42,273 nt of DNA from an uncultured Methylobacillus sp. (GTDB lineage: Bacteria; Pseudomonadota; Gammaproteobacteria; Burkholderiales; Methylophilaceae). Location: positions 1 through 42,273 of the forward strand of contig CAMLDQ010000009.1 of the NCBI GenBank assembly GCA_946478965.1. Reading direction: 5' to 3'. Within the stretch, counting starts at the first letter, position 1; every line of letters begins with the position of its first letter. Positions 17,241 to 25,329 of the stretch are shown piece by piece. The notes below the pieces were generated by a model, which saw nothing but the letters and a program-made list of their open reading frames with translations, made no database searches and was not told the DNA's origin. Both the position numbers and the translations under genes were made by a program.

Positions 17241-18059
17241 ATGATTCTAATCGTCGGCAAGCATAGTTATTTGGCAAAAGAATTTCTCGCTGCAAACCAT
17301 TCCTTGCCGATTCGTGCCATCGGTCATGAGGGCATTTCTGATCTCGCGAATTTCGATGATGTGGACTGCATTGTCAATTTTGCCTTCGCACCGCAATTGC
17401 ACAGCAAAGCTTACGACCCCGCACTCGACATCGACACCAAACTTGCTATCCAGGCGGCTGCCCGAGGCATTCATTACGTCATGCTCAGCTCGCGCAAGGT
17501 CTACCCCGCCAATCTCGAATGGAATGCCGAGGAAAGCGCTACCGTCACTGGCATAGACGAGTACGGGCGGAACAAGGTCCGCATCGAGGAAAATTTGCGC
17601 GACATGCTGGGAGCGAGGTTGACCATTCTGCGGCCCGGCAATGTCTTCGGTTACGAGATAATTCATGGCCGCCCTCGCTTTGGAGCATATCTGCTAAATC
17701 AGCTTGCCACGAGTGGGAGTATCCACCTGTCGCTTAGTCCGTTTATCCGGCGCGATATTGTTCCTGTTGATTTCTTCTGCGAAGTACTTGGGCAGGTAAT
17801 TCAGACGAGGCCTAGTGGAATTTTCAATGTTGGCACGGGCGATGCAGTTGAGATTGGACGGATTGCACTATGGCTACTGGATGGTTTCGGGTCTGGAGTG
17901 CTTGTCGTGGATGGTCACGAAGAGGTGGACCAGTTCCAGCTGAACTGTACCCGTCAAAGCACTGTACTCGGCATGTCCTGCGGTCGAGAGCGGCTCGCAG
18001 AGTTCACCAAAGGCTTGGGAAGCCGGCTGGCGCGTGAGCTTGGATTGCAGCCTGTCTAA
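17241..18059 (+). CDS. NAD-dependent epimerase/dehydratase-family protein (RmlD-like)
   Basis: A 272-residue extended SDR-like protein. It starts at ATG 17241 behind a good AGGA site. The N-terminus MILIVGKHSYLAKEF has a degenerate dinucleotide motif in place of GxxGxxG, and the catalytic Tyr region reads DEYGRNKVRIEE (Tyr-x-x-x-Lys kept). LTILRPGNVFGY and FNVGTGDAVEI are typical of the sugar-nucleotide epimerase/reductase superfamily. It is 5 bases upstream of the next gene and the two form a plus-strand pair inside a minus-strand locus. The altered cofactor motif leaves the activity uncertain; it may be a dTDP- or UDP-sugar reductase. Confidence 0.8.
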   Translation: MILIVGKHSYLAKEFLAANHSLPIRAIGHEGISDLANFDDVDCIVNFAFAPQLHSKAYDPALDIDTKLAIQAAARGIHYVMLSSRKVYPANLEWNAEESATVTGIDEYGRNKVRIEENLRDMLGARLTILRPGNVFGYEIIHGRPRFGAYLLNQLATSGSIHLSLSPFIRRDIVPVDFFCEVLGQVIQTRPSGIFNVGTGDAVEIGRIALWLLDGFGSGVLVVDGHEEVDQFQLNCTRQSTVLGMSCGRERLAEFTKGLGSRLARELGLQPV

Positions 18060-18064
18060 ATAAT

Positions 18065-19042
18065 ATGACATCCATCTATTGCACCATTTTCGACTCCAAC
18101 TACTTGCCGCGGGCATTGGCTCTTTACGCGTCCTTCGTCGAGTTCAATCGCAGCGGTCTCTTCGCTTTCGTCTGCATCGATGCTGCTGCTGCAGACATCC
18201 TGGAACCTCTTGCCATCCCACGTTCGATCATTCTTAGGCCGAGCGACTATGTGACTCCTGCATTGAAGCAAGTGGCGCCCACCCGCTCGCGCGGAGAGTA
18301 CTGCTGGACCTGCAAGCCTATAGTGCTGTTGCACCTGATGGATCGATTTCCGGAAGCTTCCTGGGTCGTCTATCTCGATACGGACATGATGCTGTTCGAC
18401 GATCCTGACTCAGCGTTGCCGAGCGAGGCTGCTCACTATCAACTGACGCCGCATCGTTTCCACTCATCCTTTTCGGAGTTTGCCGCAGATGCGGGAATCT
18501 ATAACGCTGGCTATATGGCAGCGCGCAACACGATGCAAGGTCGCGAAGTTATTGTGTGGTGGGAGCAGCGTTGCCTGGAGAGTTGCAGCGTGGTAGTAAC
18601 TGCCGAAACTTATGCTGATCAGAAATACCTGAACCGGATTCCCAGTTTGTTCCCATGGGGCGAGTCTTCAACTCACATCGGACTGAACGCGGCACCGTGG
18701 AATATCGCCAGCTACGAAGTGACGGAAAAAAACGGCAAGGTATACATTAACGATACCGCTCTCGTGCTTTATCACTTCCAGGCCCTCCACGTTTTTCGTG
18801 ACGGGACTGCGACGCTCTATGCTGGCAGTTGGCGTCTACCCAAACCTTTGCGCGAGCTTGTTTATGTACCGTACTTGCTACGCTTGACAGATGCTTACGT
18901 CCTGCTCAGCAGCAGCGATGCCAGCTTTTCTCTGGGGTTGTCAACGCCCCCTGCAATTAAAGGTGGTTTTCTGTCGCGCTGCAGGCAACGCATTCAGCGG
19001 CAACGCAACCTGGTCCGCTTTCCTGTCTCCAAAAACCTGTGA
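18065..19042 (+). CDS. family 8-like glycosyltransferase (nucleotide-diphospho-sugar transferase fold)
   Basis: A 325-residue protein with a GT-A type core. It starts with SIYCTIFDSNYLPRALALY, the GT8/GT-A-like opening, and carries the metal-binding DXD within VVYLDTDMMLFDD (about residues 99-111). A YNAGYMAARNT segment and an ADQKYLN motif follow, as in galactosyltransferase/glycogenin-like proteins. The C-terminal part is basic. The ATG lies 5 bases after the SDR stop with no clear ribosome site of its own, so translation may be coupled. It converges on the acyltransferase gene with 29 bases between the stop codons. Sugar specificity unknown. Confidence 0.8.
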   Translation: MTSIYCTIFDSNYLPRALALYASFVEFNRSGLFAFVCIDAAAADILEPLAIPRSIILRPSDYVTPALKQVAPTRSRGEYCWTCKPIVLLHLMDRFPEASWVVYLDTDMMLFDDPDSALPSEAAHYQLTPHRFHSSFSEFAADAGIYNAGYMAARNTMQGREVIVWWEQRCLESCSVVVTAETYADQKYLNRIPSLFPWGESSTHIGLNAAPWNIASYEVTEKNGKVYINDTALVLYHFQALHVFRDGTATLYAGSWRLPKPLRELVYVPYLLRLTDAYVLLSSSDASFSLGLSTPPAIKGGFLSRCRQRIQRQRNLVRFPVSKNL

Positions 19043-19071
19043 CTAATCACTTTATAGAGACCTGGGCATGG

Positions 19072-20130
19072 CTAGTACCTAACGCCATAAGCATTAGCGC
19101 TATTAATTCCTAATGACAGACGCTTCCCCAAAAGGATAAATGGTAATTCTATGTATTTGTAGCTTGCTACCGATAATGGAACACTCAATGCAATCGAGGC
19201 AATTAATATGAATATGTTGCCAGCAAATCCTTCGACGGGTGATATGCCAGCTATTACATATAAAGCTGTAAAGTGCCACAAGTAAAAGCTGTAAGAAATT
19301 TTCCCAACAAAACTGATGATTCTAGTGTCTAGAAATCCCATCGATTCCTTTGCGTAAATTGCTCCCCAGACAATAAGAGTCGCAGACAGCATAAAAACAA
19401 AATTTTTAATCTCCTTATCTGCCAGCAATGGAATTATCCAAATAGATATTGCCCCTAAGAGCGCATATATTCCGGGTCTATTTGGTTTCGACAAGTCCTT
19501 CAAATGCATTCCCAAAAAAAACGCAAAGCCATAATGCAATAGATAACCCGGCGGAACTAAGAAAACGGCGGCAATAAAGCAAATCGCCATAATTTTTTGT
19601 CCGAATCGGAAGGAGCATATTGCTAAGACTATTGGCAATAGGACCGACCATATAATTTCAATACGAAGTGTCCAAGTGACAGAATCGATTGAGGATGAGA
19701 GGCATAACAGATTTGCTGCAAGTTCTTTAAAATTTCTGGCCGGAATAAGCACGGCTTGAGCATAGGTAGTTAACCCGGGCTGGTTGGGGGCGGGAATTAT
19801 GGTTTTCAGGACATAAGTCGTTATTATGACAGTAAATAATAACGGTATCAGCCTGAATGCCCGACGAACTAAATAGGCTAAATACAGTTTTACTGTAGAT
19901 TTCGAGCCATCCAACTGAGCCGTAATAGAAAGGGTTAAAACATAACCACTAAGAACAAAAAATACAATTACCGGGCCACCGCCACTACCGATTAGCTGAA
20001 GCGTTTTATTCAACCAAGCAATGAATGATTCATTTACTTCAAAAATAGAGACGCTGTGATAAAGCGCAACACAAAGGGCCGCGAGGCCGCGCAAGCTCTC
20101 GAGGCGACTTATAAATTGTCTTTGCGACAT
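19072..20130 (-). CDS. acyltransferase 3 family membrane protein (OafA-like)
   Basis: A 352-residue integral membrane acyltransferase, expected to O-acetylate (or acylate) a glycan. The N-terminal signature RLESLRGLAALCVALYHS contains the Arg and catalytic His of the family. About ten hydrophobic segments follow (for example VIVFFVLSGYVLTLSIT and LLPIVLAICSF), and the end has the usual FYLWHF motif. No C-terminal SGNH domain is present. The DNA is visibly more AT-rich than all neighbours, and codon use shifts to A/T endings, which suggests separate acquisition. It lies 51 bases after the upstream transferase gene. Confidence 0.92.
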   Translation of the reverse strand: MSQRQFISRLESLRGLAALCVALYHSVSIFEVNESFIAWLNKTLQLIGSGGGPVIVFFVLSGYVLTLSITAQLDGSKSTVKLYLAYLVRRAFRLIPLLFTVIITTYVLKTIIPAPNQPGLTTYAQAVLIPARNFKELAANLLCLSSSIDSVTWTLRIEIIWSVLLPIVLAICSFRFGQKIMAICFIAAVFLVPPGYLLHYGFAFFLGMHLKDLSKPNRPGIYALLGAISIWIIPLLADKEIKNFVFMLSATLIVWGAIYAKESMGFLDTRIISFVGKISYSFYLWHFTALYVIAGISPVEGFAGNIFILIASIALSVPLSVASYKYIELPFILLGKRLSLGINSANAYGVRY

Positions 20131-20181
20131 AGTGCCTTACGGGAAATCAAACTAATTGCTTGTCCGTCTTATATGGCACAC

Positions 20182-21912
20182 TCATCCTATCGAATGTGCA
20201 TGGCCGGGCAAGGCTTCGAAATCGAGAAAATCCTCTTCGTCGGAACTGAGAAAATCGGTGATTTTTTTCATTTGCGCGTGCGTCAGCAATTCACTGAACG
20301 GAGTCTCGCCGAGCGCAATGTCGCGATGACGTGGATGCTTGACCGGGAAGTTGTACACATCCTCGAATAGCTCGCCATAGCGGGCCGGGCGTCCTTGGAA
20401 AATATAATATGCATATCGCTGACCAAGCTCGATCTGCGCCTCAGTCAATTGGGGAATGTTCTGGATGTTGCGGATTCGCTCGAGATACTCTTCCTTGCTG
20501 TCGGAGTCTATCGTGAAACCCTTGCCGGAGTATCTACCCGTACCTGCCGTTAGGGTCGGAATGCCGAAACTAGGCATTTCCAAGCCAACAGTGCCGCGAA
20601 CCGTGATGCCGTAGTCTGACATCTTGAAGAACGAGAGTGGGCTCGTTTTTTCTTCCGGGTATACCACGCGCAAGAATTCCGGGATTTTACCAAGTGCGCG
20701 CTCAAGGGCGACAATCTCGCCATACTTTCCGGTGTAGCCGAGCTTGGCGTTGCGAAACACATTGGCCGGGTGGACTTTGAGAATCCAGTTAACGTGGGGG
20801 TTATCTTCCGCGACACGCACAGTCTCTGTCAGCCATTCTTCGAAACCACCGCTGAAGATATCCTTGCCGTAGAAGAGATTCGCATCGTTGAGGATGTGCG
20901 AATAGATGACGACGGTCTTCTTCGCCGGGTCGAGGTTCAGCTGACGGACTAATTCGTCGCGGTCGCGTTGCTTCTGATCTCCAGTGAGGTCAAGATACTT
21001 GTGCTTGAACCAAGCGCCATCCTTGTAGCCGCTTTCGAACTGCTCCATGATTGCCTGGGCATGTTGCAGGCTCCAAGGCATGCCGAGCACCGTCTCCCAG
21101 CTTTTGGCCGACAGCGAAAATGGATGATCGCGAAAGTTGTGCCAGCTGTAGCGCTTGAGCATGATCGAATTCGGCTCGTGGCAGGACACCCATTGAACAT
21201 AGGGAACCTGCTTCTCCAGCGCCGCGTAGAATATTTCGGAAGTGGAAACGAAGCCTTTCTCGACACCAAGCAGGAGGTCAGGTTTGAAGCGCTCGAGAAT
21301 CAGATAAGCAGCATCAGAAAATAAGGCGGAATTTTTGAGTAGCTTGCGCATGAGCCTTTCGTGCTCAGCCTCCGGGGCAATTTTTCCGTCCACGATGGTG
21401 GCGGAAAGTGTTGCCAGGCTATGCCGACCTGTATAGGCGCCGCGATAACGGAAGGTCTTGAGCCTTTCCATTAAACCAAGTTTATTAGAAAACAGCTCGT
21501 TAAGCTGCTCGCGCAACGGATTGTCTGTACGCAAGCGCAGGAACTCTTCGATTAGGACGATTTCGAAGCCGTGCAGGTCGCCATGGTAGGCGGATACGAG
21601 GTGGCGGCAGTTGAGGTTGGTCAAAACCACGATCCGGTAGCCGCGCTGCTGCATGGCGCGAGCAATCATGCCCTCCAGCTTCACGGTATAGGGAAGCGGC
21701 AGGAAACTCACAAGCAGAAGTGTCTTCTGCTGCGGCACGGCCGGAACAGGAGCCGGATGCTGGCGAAGCCAGCGGGACATTTTCTCAAGATCCTCCCTGT
21801 CTTCTGAAGCCAGCGTTGCGGGTTTGGTAAACCTGCGCCAAGCCGCTCGTGGCGCCAGCAGCAGATTGACCAGCGCAGAACGCAGAGAAAGGGGGATTCG
21901 CGTAGCTTTCAT
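20182..21912 (-). CDS. GT-B capsule-type glycosyltransferase (KpsC/KpsS or CDP-glycerol transferase-like)
   Basis: A 576-residue soluble protein with a central TLLLVSFLPLPYTVKLEGM strand-loop that opens a GT-B domain. The C-terminal donor domain carries VNWILKVHP, matching the K-x-HP signature of capsule synthesis and CDP-glycerol glycerophosphotransferase families, and RGTVGLEMPSFGIPTLTAG, matching their G-x-x-x-x-E loop. An approximately 60-residue basic N-terminal part may bind membrane. It sits directly after neuB (43-base gap), so transfer of a CMP-activated acidic sugar is an attractive idea, but only an inference. I do not recognise a specific named enzyme. Confidence 0.75.
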   Translation of the reverse strand: MKATRIPLSLRSALVNLLLAPRAAWRRFTKPATLASEDREDLEKMSRWLRQHPAPVPAVPQQKTLLLVSFLPLPYTVKLEGMIARAMQQRGYRIVVLTNLNCRHLVSAYHGDLHGFEIVLIEEFLRLRTDNPLREQLNELFSNKLGLMERLKTFRYRGAYTGRHSLATLSATIVDGKIAPEAEHERLMRKLLKNSALFSDAAYLILERFKPDLLLGVEKGFVSTSEIFYAALEKQVPYVQWVSCHEPNSIMLKRYSWHNFRDHPFSLSAKSWETVLGMPWSLQHAQAIMEQFESGYKDGAWFKHKYLDLTGDQKQRDRDELVRQLNLDPAKKTVVIYSHILNDANLFYGKDIFSGGFEEWLTETVRVAEDNPHVNWILKVHPANVFRNAKLGYTGKYGEIVALERALGKIPEFLRVVYPEEKTSPLSFFKMSDYGITVRGTVGLEMPSFGIPTLTAGTGRYSGKGFTIDSDSKEEYLERIRNIQNIPQLTEAQIELGQRYAYYIFQGRPARYGELFEDVYNFPVKHPRHRDIALGETPFSELLTHAQMKKITDFLSSDEEDFLDFEALPGHAHSIG

Positions 21913-21955
21913 GTATTGCGTGTTCCTGAGGCTCGTTCTTTGAGCAGTGCCGCAA

Positions 21956-22987
21956 TCAGCGGGAGGTCAGCATGTCTGCCGAAAGCATCTCTCCTGCAGC
22001 AATGTCCCGCTGAGCATTAAGGCCCAAAATTTTAGCGGTATGAGCAGGTGAAATCCCAGTTCCAGGACGCTGGGCAATGAGCATGCCGGCAGTAAGCCGG
22101 GCCCCGCGCGGAATGGCCACGGCGGCAGTCAGGCTCTTGCGTGCCCATTGCATCGAGCGACGTTCGTCTTCGCTCAGATACTTGGGGCCGCCGCCGCGCG
22201 CTTTTTCGATAGTGCGGATATCGTTCACGAAGCCTTTGAAATTGGCCGGGTCACATGACACCTTCCAGTCCTGCGCGTTCGGAATATCCCGGTCAATAGT
22301 GATGTGCTTCTCGATGATGTCGGCGCCAAGAGCTACCGCGGCAAGACACACGGCAGTGCCCTCGGTGTGGTCCGAATACCCGACGGGCCCCGGGAAAAAC
22401 TCGCGTATCTGGTCCATCACGCGAAGATTGATCAACTGCGGCGCAGCCGGATAGCTGGTTACGCAATGCAGAACTGCCAACTGGGTACAACCACTGTCAG
22501 CCAGAACATTGATGGCGTCCTGAATCTGCGCTATCTCGTACATTCCAGTGGAAAGGATCACCGGTTTTCCGCGCCTGCCAATATTGGCAAGAAAGGGCCA
22601 GTTTTCCAGTTCGCCGGAGCCGATCTTGAAAGCGGGAATATCCAGTTCGCCATCTAGAAAATCGAGGGCTGTTTCTTCATGCGGAGTACATAAAAAGGGA
22701 ATAGAGCGCTGGCGGCAGTAAGCCTGCATTTCGCCAATGGCCGCATCCGGCATTTCCTTACTGCGCAGACGCTCTCGCCAGTCCGGCGCGGAAGGACCCA
22801 CGAGCACATCGGTACGATAATGCTGTGTTTTATAGACGTCCGCACCTGCGTCCAAAGTCATATCTATGAGCTGGCGTGCCTTGTCCATCTGGCCAAAGTG
22901 AGAGACCCCGCCCTCAGCAATGATGTAACAAGGCTCTCCGGGGCCTATACGGCGCCCGGCAATTTCGATATGGCTGGGGAACGCCAT
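21956..22987 (-). CDS. neuB: NeuB-family nonulosonate synthase (sialic acid synthase-like)
   Basis: A 343-residue enzyme of the NeuB/SpsE family, which condenses phosphoenolpyruvate with an N-acetylated hexose to give a nine-carbon 2-keto acid. The N-terminal TIM barrel shows FLCTPHEE, FKIGSGELENWPFL, VILSTGMYE, LHCVTSYPA, GYSDHTEG and ADIIEKHITIDRD. The C-terminal SAF (antifreeze-like) domain is present (about residues 280-343, IPRGARLTAGMLIAQRPG). The first motif reads AEGGVSHFGQ in place of the usual AEIGxNHxG, and VYKTQHY in place of KFQ, so it is a divergent member. It starts one base after the sqd1-like stop. Whether the product is Neu5Ac or another nonulosonate is not settled. Confidence 0.88.
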   Translation of the reverse strand: MAFPSHIEIAGRRIGPGEPCYIIAEGGVSHFGQMDKARQLIDMTLDAGADVYKTQHYRTDVLVGPSAPDWRERLRSKEMPDAAIGEMQAYCRQRSIPFLCTPHEETALDFLDGELDIPAFKIGSGELENWPFLANIGRRGKPVILSTGMYEIAQIQDAINVLADSGCTQLAVLHCVTSYPAAPQLINLRVMDQIREFFPGPVGYSDHTEGTAVCLAAVALGADIIEKHITIDRDIPNAQDWKVSCDPANFKGFVNDIRTIEKARGGGPKYLSEDERRSMQWARKSLTAAVAIPRGARLTAGMLIAQRPGTGISPAHTAKILGLNAQRDIAAGEMLSADMLTSR

Positions 22988-22988
22988 C

Positions 22989-24146
22989 TTACTTTTGTTT
23001 CCACTTGACGTTGGGATTCAGAACGTCTGTATCGATGCGATTGCGGTGGCGCTGGGCAAACTCGATCATCTGCGCGACTACGTCATCGGAGAGAAGGTAC
23101 GGTTTGAGGCCCAGCTCAGGCAAAGCCGAATGGATTGCATGGTAATAGTGATCTTCCAGCTCGACGCGAGGGTTGCTGATGTGGTCGACGACTGGCTTAA
23201 GGCCCTGTGCTTTGGCCACGCGCTCGACGCGCTGTGCCAGATCATTAATCGAGAACTGTTCGGTAAACTGGTTGAACACGCGGAACTCACCGCGAGCAGC
23301 AGGATTCAGTAGGGCCAGCTCAACGCATTGCAGGGTATCGCGGATGTTCAGGAATCCGCGCGTCTGGCCACCTGCGCCGTAGACTGTCATGGGCGCCCCG
23401 TGCACAACCTGTGCGACAAAACGATTGAGGACGGTGCCGAACACAGCGTCGTAGTGGAAGCTCGTACCGAGATCCTCGTGCATGCGGGTTTCATCGGTGT
23501 CGGTACCGTACACCACGCCCTGGTTCAAGTCGGTGACGCGCATGCCCCAGATGCGGCAGGCAAATTCGAGGTTAGCCGAATCGTGTACTTTGGAAAGGTG
23601 ATAGAAGGACCCCGGCTTCTTGGGATAGAGCATGCGATCCTTCCGGCCCTTGTGCTCGATCTCGATCCAGCCTTCCTCGATATCGATATTAGGCGTGCCG
23701 TACTCGCCCATGGTGCCAAGCTTGACCATATGAATATCGGGGTTGATGCTCTGCATGGCGAACATCAGGTTCAGTGTTCCCACCACATTATTGCGTTGGG
23801 TATGCACACACTTGTCGCGATCGATCATGGAGAAAGGTGCGGATGGTTGCTCAGCGTAATGCACGATGGCGTCAGGTTCGAACTGCTCCAGCACCTTGTA
23901 TACAAAGCGATGATTTTCAGCGATATCGCCTATGAAAGTCTGGATCTTCTTGCCGGTCAACGATTCCCAACGTTTTACGCGCAGTTGCAAGGGGCGCACG
24001 GCGGCTAGGGGTTCAACGCCGATTTCGGCCTCCCAGTAGCGTTTGAGCATGTTGTCGACAACGCCAACTTCATGCCCCTTGTTGGACAAGTACATTGCAG
24101 TCGGCCAACCCAGATAACCGTCGCCGCCGAGAACCAGAATCTTCAT
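22989..24146 (-). CDS. UDP-sulfoquinovose synthase-like SDR (SQD1/SqdB/Agl3 family)
   Basis: A 385-residue extended SDR very close to plant SQD1 along its whole length. Shared stretches recalled from SQD1 include VKLGTMGEYGTPNIDIEEG, SFYHLSKVHDS, DLNQGVVYG, GGQTRGFLNIRDT and FRVFNQFTEQFS. The catalytic residues fall at Thr145, Tyr182 and Lys186, the same numbers as I recall for the Arabidopsis enzyme. The cofactor motif is GGDGYLG. SQD1 makes UDP-sulfoquinovose from UDP-glucose and sulfite; Agl3 does so for archaeal glycans. Here it lies one base upstream of neuB and there is no sulfolipid glycosyltransferase gene nearby, so a glycan role is likely. Residue 101 is Pro where I recall Arg in plants, so the function could differ. 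Confidence 0.88.
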   Translation of the reverse strand: MKILVLGGDGYLGWPTAMYLSNKGHEVGVVDNMLKRYWEAEIGVEPLAAVRPLQLRVKRWESLTGKKIQTFIGDIAENHRFVYKVLEQFEPDAIVHYAEQPSAPFSMIDRDKCVHTQRNNVVGTLNLMFAMQSINPDIHMVKLGTMGEYGTPNIDIEEGWIEIEHKGRKDRMLYPKKPGSFYHLSKVHDSANLEFACRIWGMRVTDLNQGVVYGTDTDETRMHEDLGTSFHYDAVFGTVLNRFVAQVVHGAPMTVYGAGGQTRGFLNIRDTLQCVELALLNPAARGEFRVFNQFTEQFSINDLAQRVERVAKAQGLKPVVDHISNPRVELEDHYYHAIHSALPELGLKPYLLSDDVVAQMIEFAQRHRNRIDTDVLNPNVKWKQK

Positions 24147-24327
24147 CGCTTGTTCCTATAAAAACATCAAATTACTGCGCCCTGCCCCGTAATCGGGTCC
24201 GAACACCGCATAAATCACTCAACGCCATCTTGGCCAATCGGCAAAGATACCCTAAATCAGACCTTAACTGAAGGCTGCTTGCTGTTCCCGGCTAAAAATA
24301 TGGCTTGGATCTCCGGACAATCGAATA

Positions 24328-24600
24328 TCACTCCCTGATACCGCTGCTCGGGAGGTATAGTGAGTCATCAGTATGAGGTTGCAGCCAGTCGGCGCGCGGA
24401 AACTTGTGATGGAAGCGATGCTCACAAGGGACGCAGATCGCAGACTCAAGGGAGGTTTCGTCGCCAGCACGCACCTCACCGATGATCTTCAGGTTTGCAT
24501 CGCTGCCACAGATTGGGCAAGGGTAACGCTCATAAATTTCTTGTCTTGGGGTTTCCGCGCCGTGGCCAGCTAGCTTGACTTGTTTGATATATAAATCCAT
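24328..24600 (-). CDS. small zinc-ribbon protein, possibly a truncated methyltransferase N-terminus
   Basis: A 90-residue protein with two CxxC pairs, Cys28/Cys31 (YPCPICGSD) and Cys56/Cys59 (AICVPCEHRFHHKFP), which should form a treble-clef or zinc-ribbon site. The spacing and the phrase after the second pair resemble the N-terminal metal-binding part of some SAM-dependent sugar methyltransferases, but the methyltransferase domain is missing. It begins 12 bases after the neuA stop, with a weak GGAAA site, and is followed by a 181-base gap before the sqd1-like gene, unusually large for this compact run. It is either a real small metal protein or the remnant of a larger gene. Confidence 0.65.
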   Translation of the reverse strand: MDLYIKQVKLAGHGAETPRQEIYERYPCPICGSDANLKIIGEVRAGDETSLESAICVPCEHRFHHKFPRADWLQPHTDDSLYLPSSGIRE

Positions 24601-24612
24601 GGTTTTTCCAGA

Positions 24613-25329
24613 TTAATTGCCCGTAAATTGTACCAGCCCGGCCCTCAAAATTGCCTCTGCTAGTATCAGATCCGATGGAACATCCAGATCGAAGTTGTAG
24701 GGCCATTTGATGGTCACGCCGACCGAAGGTTGGGCAAAGAAATCCGCTCCCGTCAATAAGGCATGTGGCTTCGTTGCCACAAGATTGCCGAAGCAAAAAT
24801 ACTTCGGCTTTAGCTGCTTATTGAAGGCTTTCTTTCTCTCCTCCGCAAACACAAAGCCCGTTCTACCATCATCGAAGAAACGTTGATTCCAAGCGTGCGC
24901 ATTGTGTGGAACCGGCGTAATAGTCTGACCTGAGTTGCAGTCGGGATCCGAAAGCATCGCATCCAGCAAGGCAATAATATGTACTGGCAGCAAAAAAGGA
25001 CTGGTCGGCTGAACCAAGGCCAGAAGGTCTGGCTCGCTCTCGTTGCGCGTAAGGAAATCGCGGGCGACATCGGCAACCGCAGCTTCATCCGTCGCCAGCA
25101 TCGGGGGACGTTGATCTACCTCGATACCAGCTTTCATGGCCACTGCGGCAATTTCGTCATCATCAGTCGAGCAAACGATGCGCTCGAAACGGCCCGAGCG
25201 CACAGCGGCATCGATGCCATATTCAATCATGGGCCGGCCGCCCAGAGGCACCAGATTCTTGCGCGGTATCGACTTTGAGCCACCGCGTGCCGGGATCAGG
25301 GCCCATGGACCCGTCTGCCGCTTGCTCAT
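24613..25329 (-). CDS. neuA: CMP-nonulosonate cytidylyltransferase (NeuA/LegF-like)
   Basis: A 238-residue nucleotidyltransferase that activates a nonulosonic acid with CTP. The signature ALIPARGGSKSIPRKNLVPLGGRPMI is the N-terminal nucleotide loop of CMP-sialate/CMP-legionaminate/CMP-Kdo synthetases. IVCSTDDDEIAAVA and LVQPTSPFL, and a C-terminal FDLDVPSDLILAE with the metal-binding Asp pair, follow the family order. The length is that of the single-domain form (LegF, PtmB, short NeuA). The ATG overlaps the stop of the hydroxyacid dehydrogenase gene (ATGA). Its partner enzymes NeuB and NeuC lie within 3 kb. Confidence 0.88.
   Translation of the reverse strand: MSKRQTGPWALIPARGGSKSIPRKNLVPLGGRPMIEYGIDAAVRSGRFERIVCSTDDDEIAAVAMKAGIEVDQRPPMLATDEAAVADVARDFLTRNESEPDLLALVQPTSPFLLPVHIIALLDAMLSDPDCNSGQTITPVPHNAHAWNQRFFDDGRTGFVFAEERKKAFNKQLKPKYFCFGNLVATKPHALLTGADFFAQPSVGVTIKWPYNFDLDVPSDLILAEAILRAGLVQFTGN

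Noticed and set aside
23328..24008. Plus-strand open frame (226 codons) opposite the SQD1-like gene
   Set aside because: It runs antisense to a strongly conserved gene and has no family features.
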